Positions 29,176 through 29,785 of a DNA stretch of 29,785 nucleotides are shown one piece after another. This stretch comes from a virus, in IMG/VR virus record IMGVR_UViG_3300027710_000094, positions 1-29,785 of that record; one strand, written 5' to 3'. Made by a program: the position numbers and the translations under genes. Each line of letters opens with the position of its first letter. The stretch's first letter is position 1. The notes beneath the pieces were generated by a model. The model saw only the letters and a list, made by a program, of their open reading frames with translations, was not told where the DNA came from and searched no databases.

Positions 29176-29713
29176 TCGCGGAAAGGTCGGCCTTCGTTTT
29201 GCGGACCCAAGCCTCGATTGCCTTCACGGCCTTGGCTGGGTTCTCGGGGTTGCAAGACTCGGCGACATCGAGCGCCAATTTGTCGAGACGGTTGACGATT
29301 TCGCCCGTCATCTGACGCATGGCTTCGGTGGCCTCCTTCGAGCTGATGTATTCCTTCGCGAGGATGAGCCGACGCTCCTGCTCCTCTTCGAGGGCGACTA
29401 AAGTTTTGAGGGACTGGTTATAGGCCGTCTGGTACTTGCCTTGGTTTGGATCGCCGGAGTCCATCGCCCCAAGCCAGACGCCACGGGCTCGACCGACCAG
29501 TCGGCGGTGTTCGGCGATGGTGTCGGCGAGGGTGCCGTCGTCCAGTTGCGCCGGCGCCGCGATGGGTGCCCTGCGGACGCGGGCATCGTCCTGCGCTTGA
29601 CGCCACGCGACGGCCGCTTCGACCGAGTCGATGGGCATTCCCTTTTTGACCAGGACCGAGACGCGTTGGCGGGTCAAACCAAGGGCGTCGGCGATGTCGG
29701 TTTGGCTGGGCAT
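29162..29713 (-). CDS. terminase small subunit-like protein (Nu1-type)
   Basis: A 183-aa protein with an N-terminal helix-turn-helix (DIADALGLTRQRVSVLVKKG) that would recognise the packaging site. The central and C-terminal helices (LVALEEEQERRLILAKEYI, NRLDKLALDVAES) serve oligomerisation and large-subunit binding. It is the first gene of the late run and overlaps the large terminase gene. The ATG is preceded by CCCTGTATTTACA with no Shine-Dalgarno. Confidence 0.8.
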   Translation of the reverse strand: MPSQTDIADALGLTRQRVSVLVKKGMPIDSVEAAVAWRQAQDDARVRRAPIAAPAQLDDGTLADTIAEHRRLVGRARGVWLGAMDSGDPNQGKYQTAYNQSLKTLVALEEEQERRLILAKEYISSKEATEAMRQMTGEIVNRLDKLALDVAESCNPENPAKAVKAIEAWVRKTKADLSANDEG

Positions 29714-29785
29714 TGTAAATACAGGGTTTTCGGGGGTCTCTTTTGTAAAAAAGAGCCGGGGTGTCGGGCCACGCGAAGCGGGGGG
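29714..29785 (-). promoter_or_regulatory. upstream region of the late operon, inverted repeat
   Basis: The end of the window upstream of the small terminase gene contains the perfect inverted repeat CTCTTTT-GTAA-AAAAGAG (29738-29755) and a TGTATTTACA near-palindrome just before the start. TTTACA and TGTATT resemble -35/-10 elements but are 20 bp apart. If the genome is circular, this joins the HNH gene end at position 1 and may carry the late promoter and/or cos site. Confidence 0.35.

Noticed and set aside
1-29785. Lysogeny genes, CRISPR arrays, tRNA genes or insertion sequences
   Set aside because: I looked for integrase or recombinase motifs, paired repressor genes, regularly spaced long repeats, cloverleaf patterns and transposase motifs and saw none.

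Overview
The window reads as a complete or nearly complete genome of a small tailed double-stranded DNA phage (order of 30 kb, moderately GC-rich). Every gene I accept lies on the minus strand, so transcription runs from the right end towards position 1. Genes are tightly packed: ATGA, GTGA or TAATG stop/start overlaps are common and no gene-free stretch exceeds about 240 bp. I see no integrase, repressor, partition or DNA polymerase gene, which suggests a strictly lytic phage that relies on the host polymerase. A lipobox protein and a spanin-like protein suggest a diderm (Gram-negative type) host. The host genus cannot be read from this sequence.

Right half (29.7 to 12.9 kb, late/virion module). 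The order follows lambda closely: small terminase, large terminase (GpA type), gpW-like connector, lambda-type portal, S49 prohead protease, coiled-coil scaffold, HK97-fold major capsid protein, a strong terminator, head-tail joining protein, gpZ-like protein, tail terminator, tail tube, tail chaperone and a very short tape measure. Two unknown tail-tip candidates, a beta-rich virion protein, two tail-fibre proteins (one ending in a glycine-rich adhesin-like domain) and a lysis cassette follow. The lysis cassette has membrane proteins, a lipoprotein with coiled coil and several membrane spans, a 72-residue HExxH protein and a holin.

Left half (12.8 kb to the left end, early/DNA module). It holds many small proteins plus a secreted-type lytic transglycosylase, a RuvC-like resolvase, an Erf-type annealing protein, a PD-(D/E)XK exonuclease, a deoxynucleotide kinase, a calcineurin-like phosphoesterase, a DnaB/RepA-type helicase and an HNH endonuclease. 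Together these look like a helicase-plus-recombination replication system. A 48-bp block of four 12-bp tandem units next to the helicase gene is the best origin candidate. A 150-bp spacer at 12.8 to 12.95 kb, with an inverted repeat and tandem motifs, probably holds the early control region.

The most interesting sequence-level observations concern gene starts. Late genes share a 16-nt leader (consensus TTCCAAWCSGGCAAAG), early genes share a different A/C-rich leader, and a third group uses Shine-Dalgarno sequences embedded in the last codons of the preceding gene. Several genes were found by hand reading in short frames: 49 aa at 5698-5847, 33 aa at 12388-12489, 48 aa at 1103-1249, and a 6-codon linking ORF at 8879-8899.
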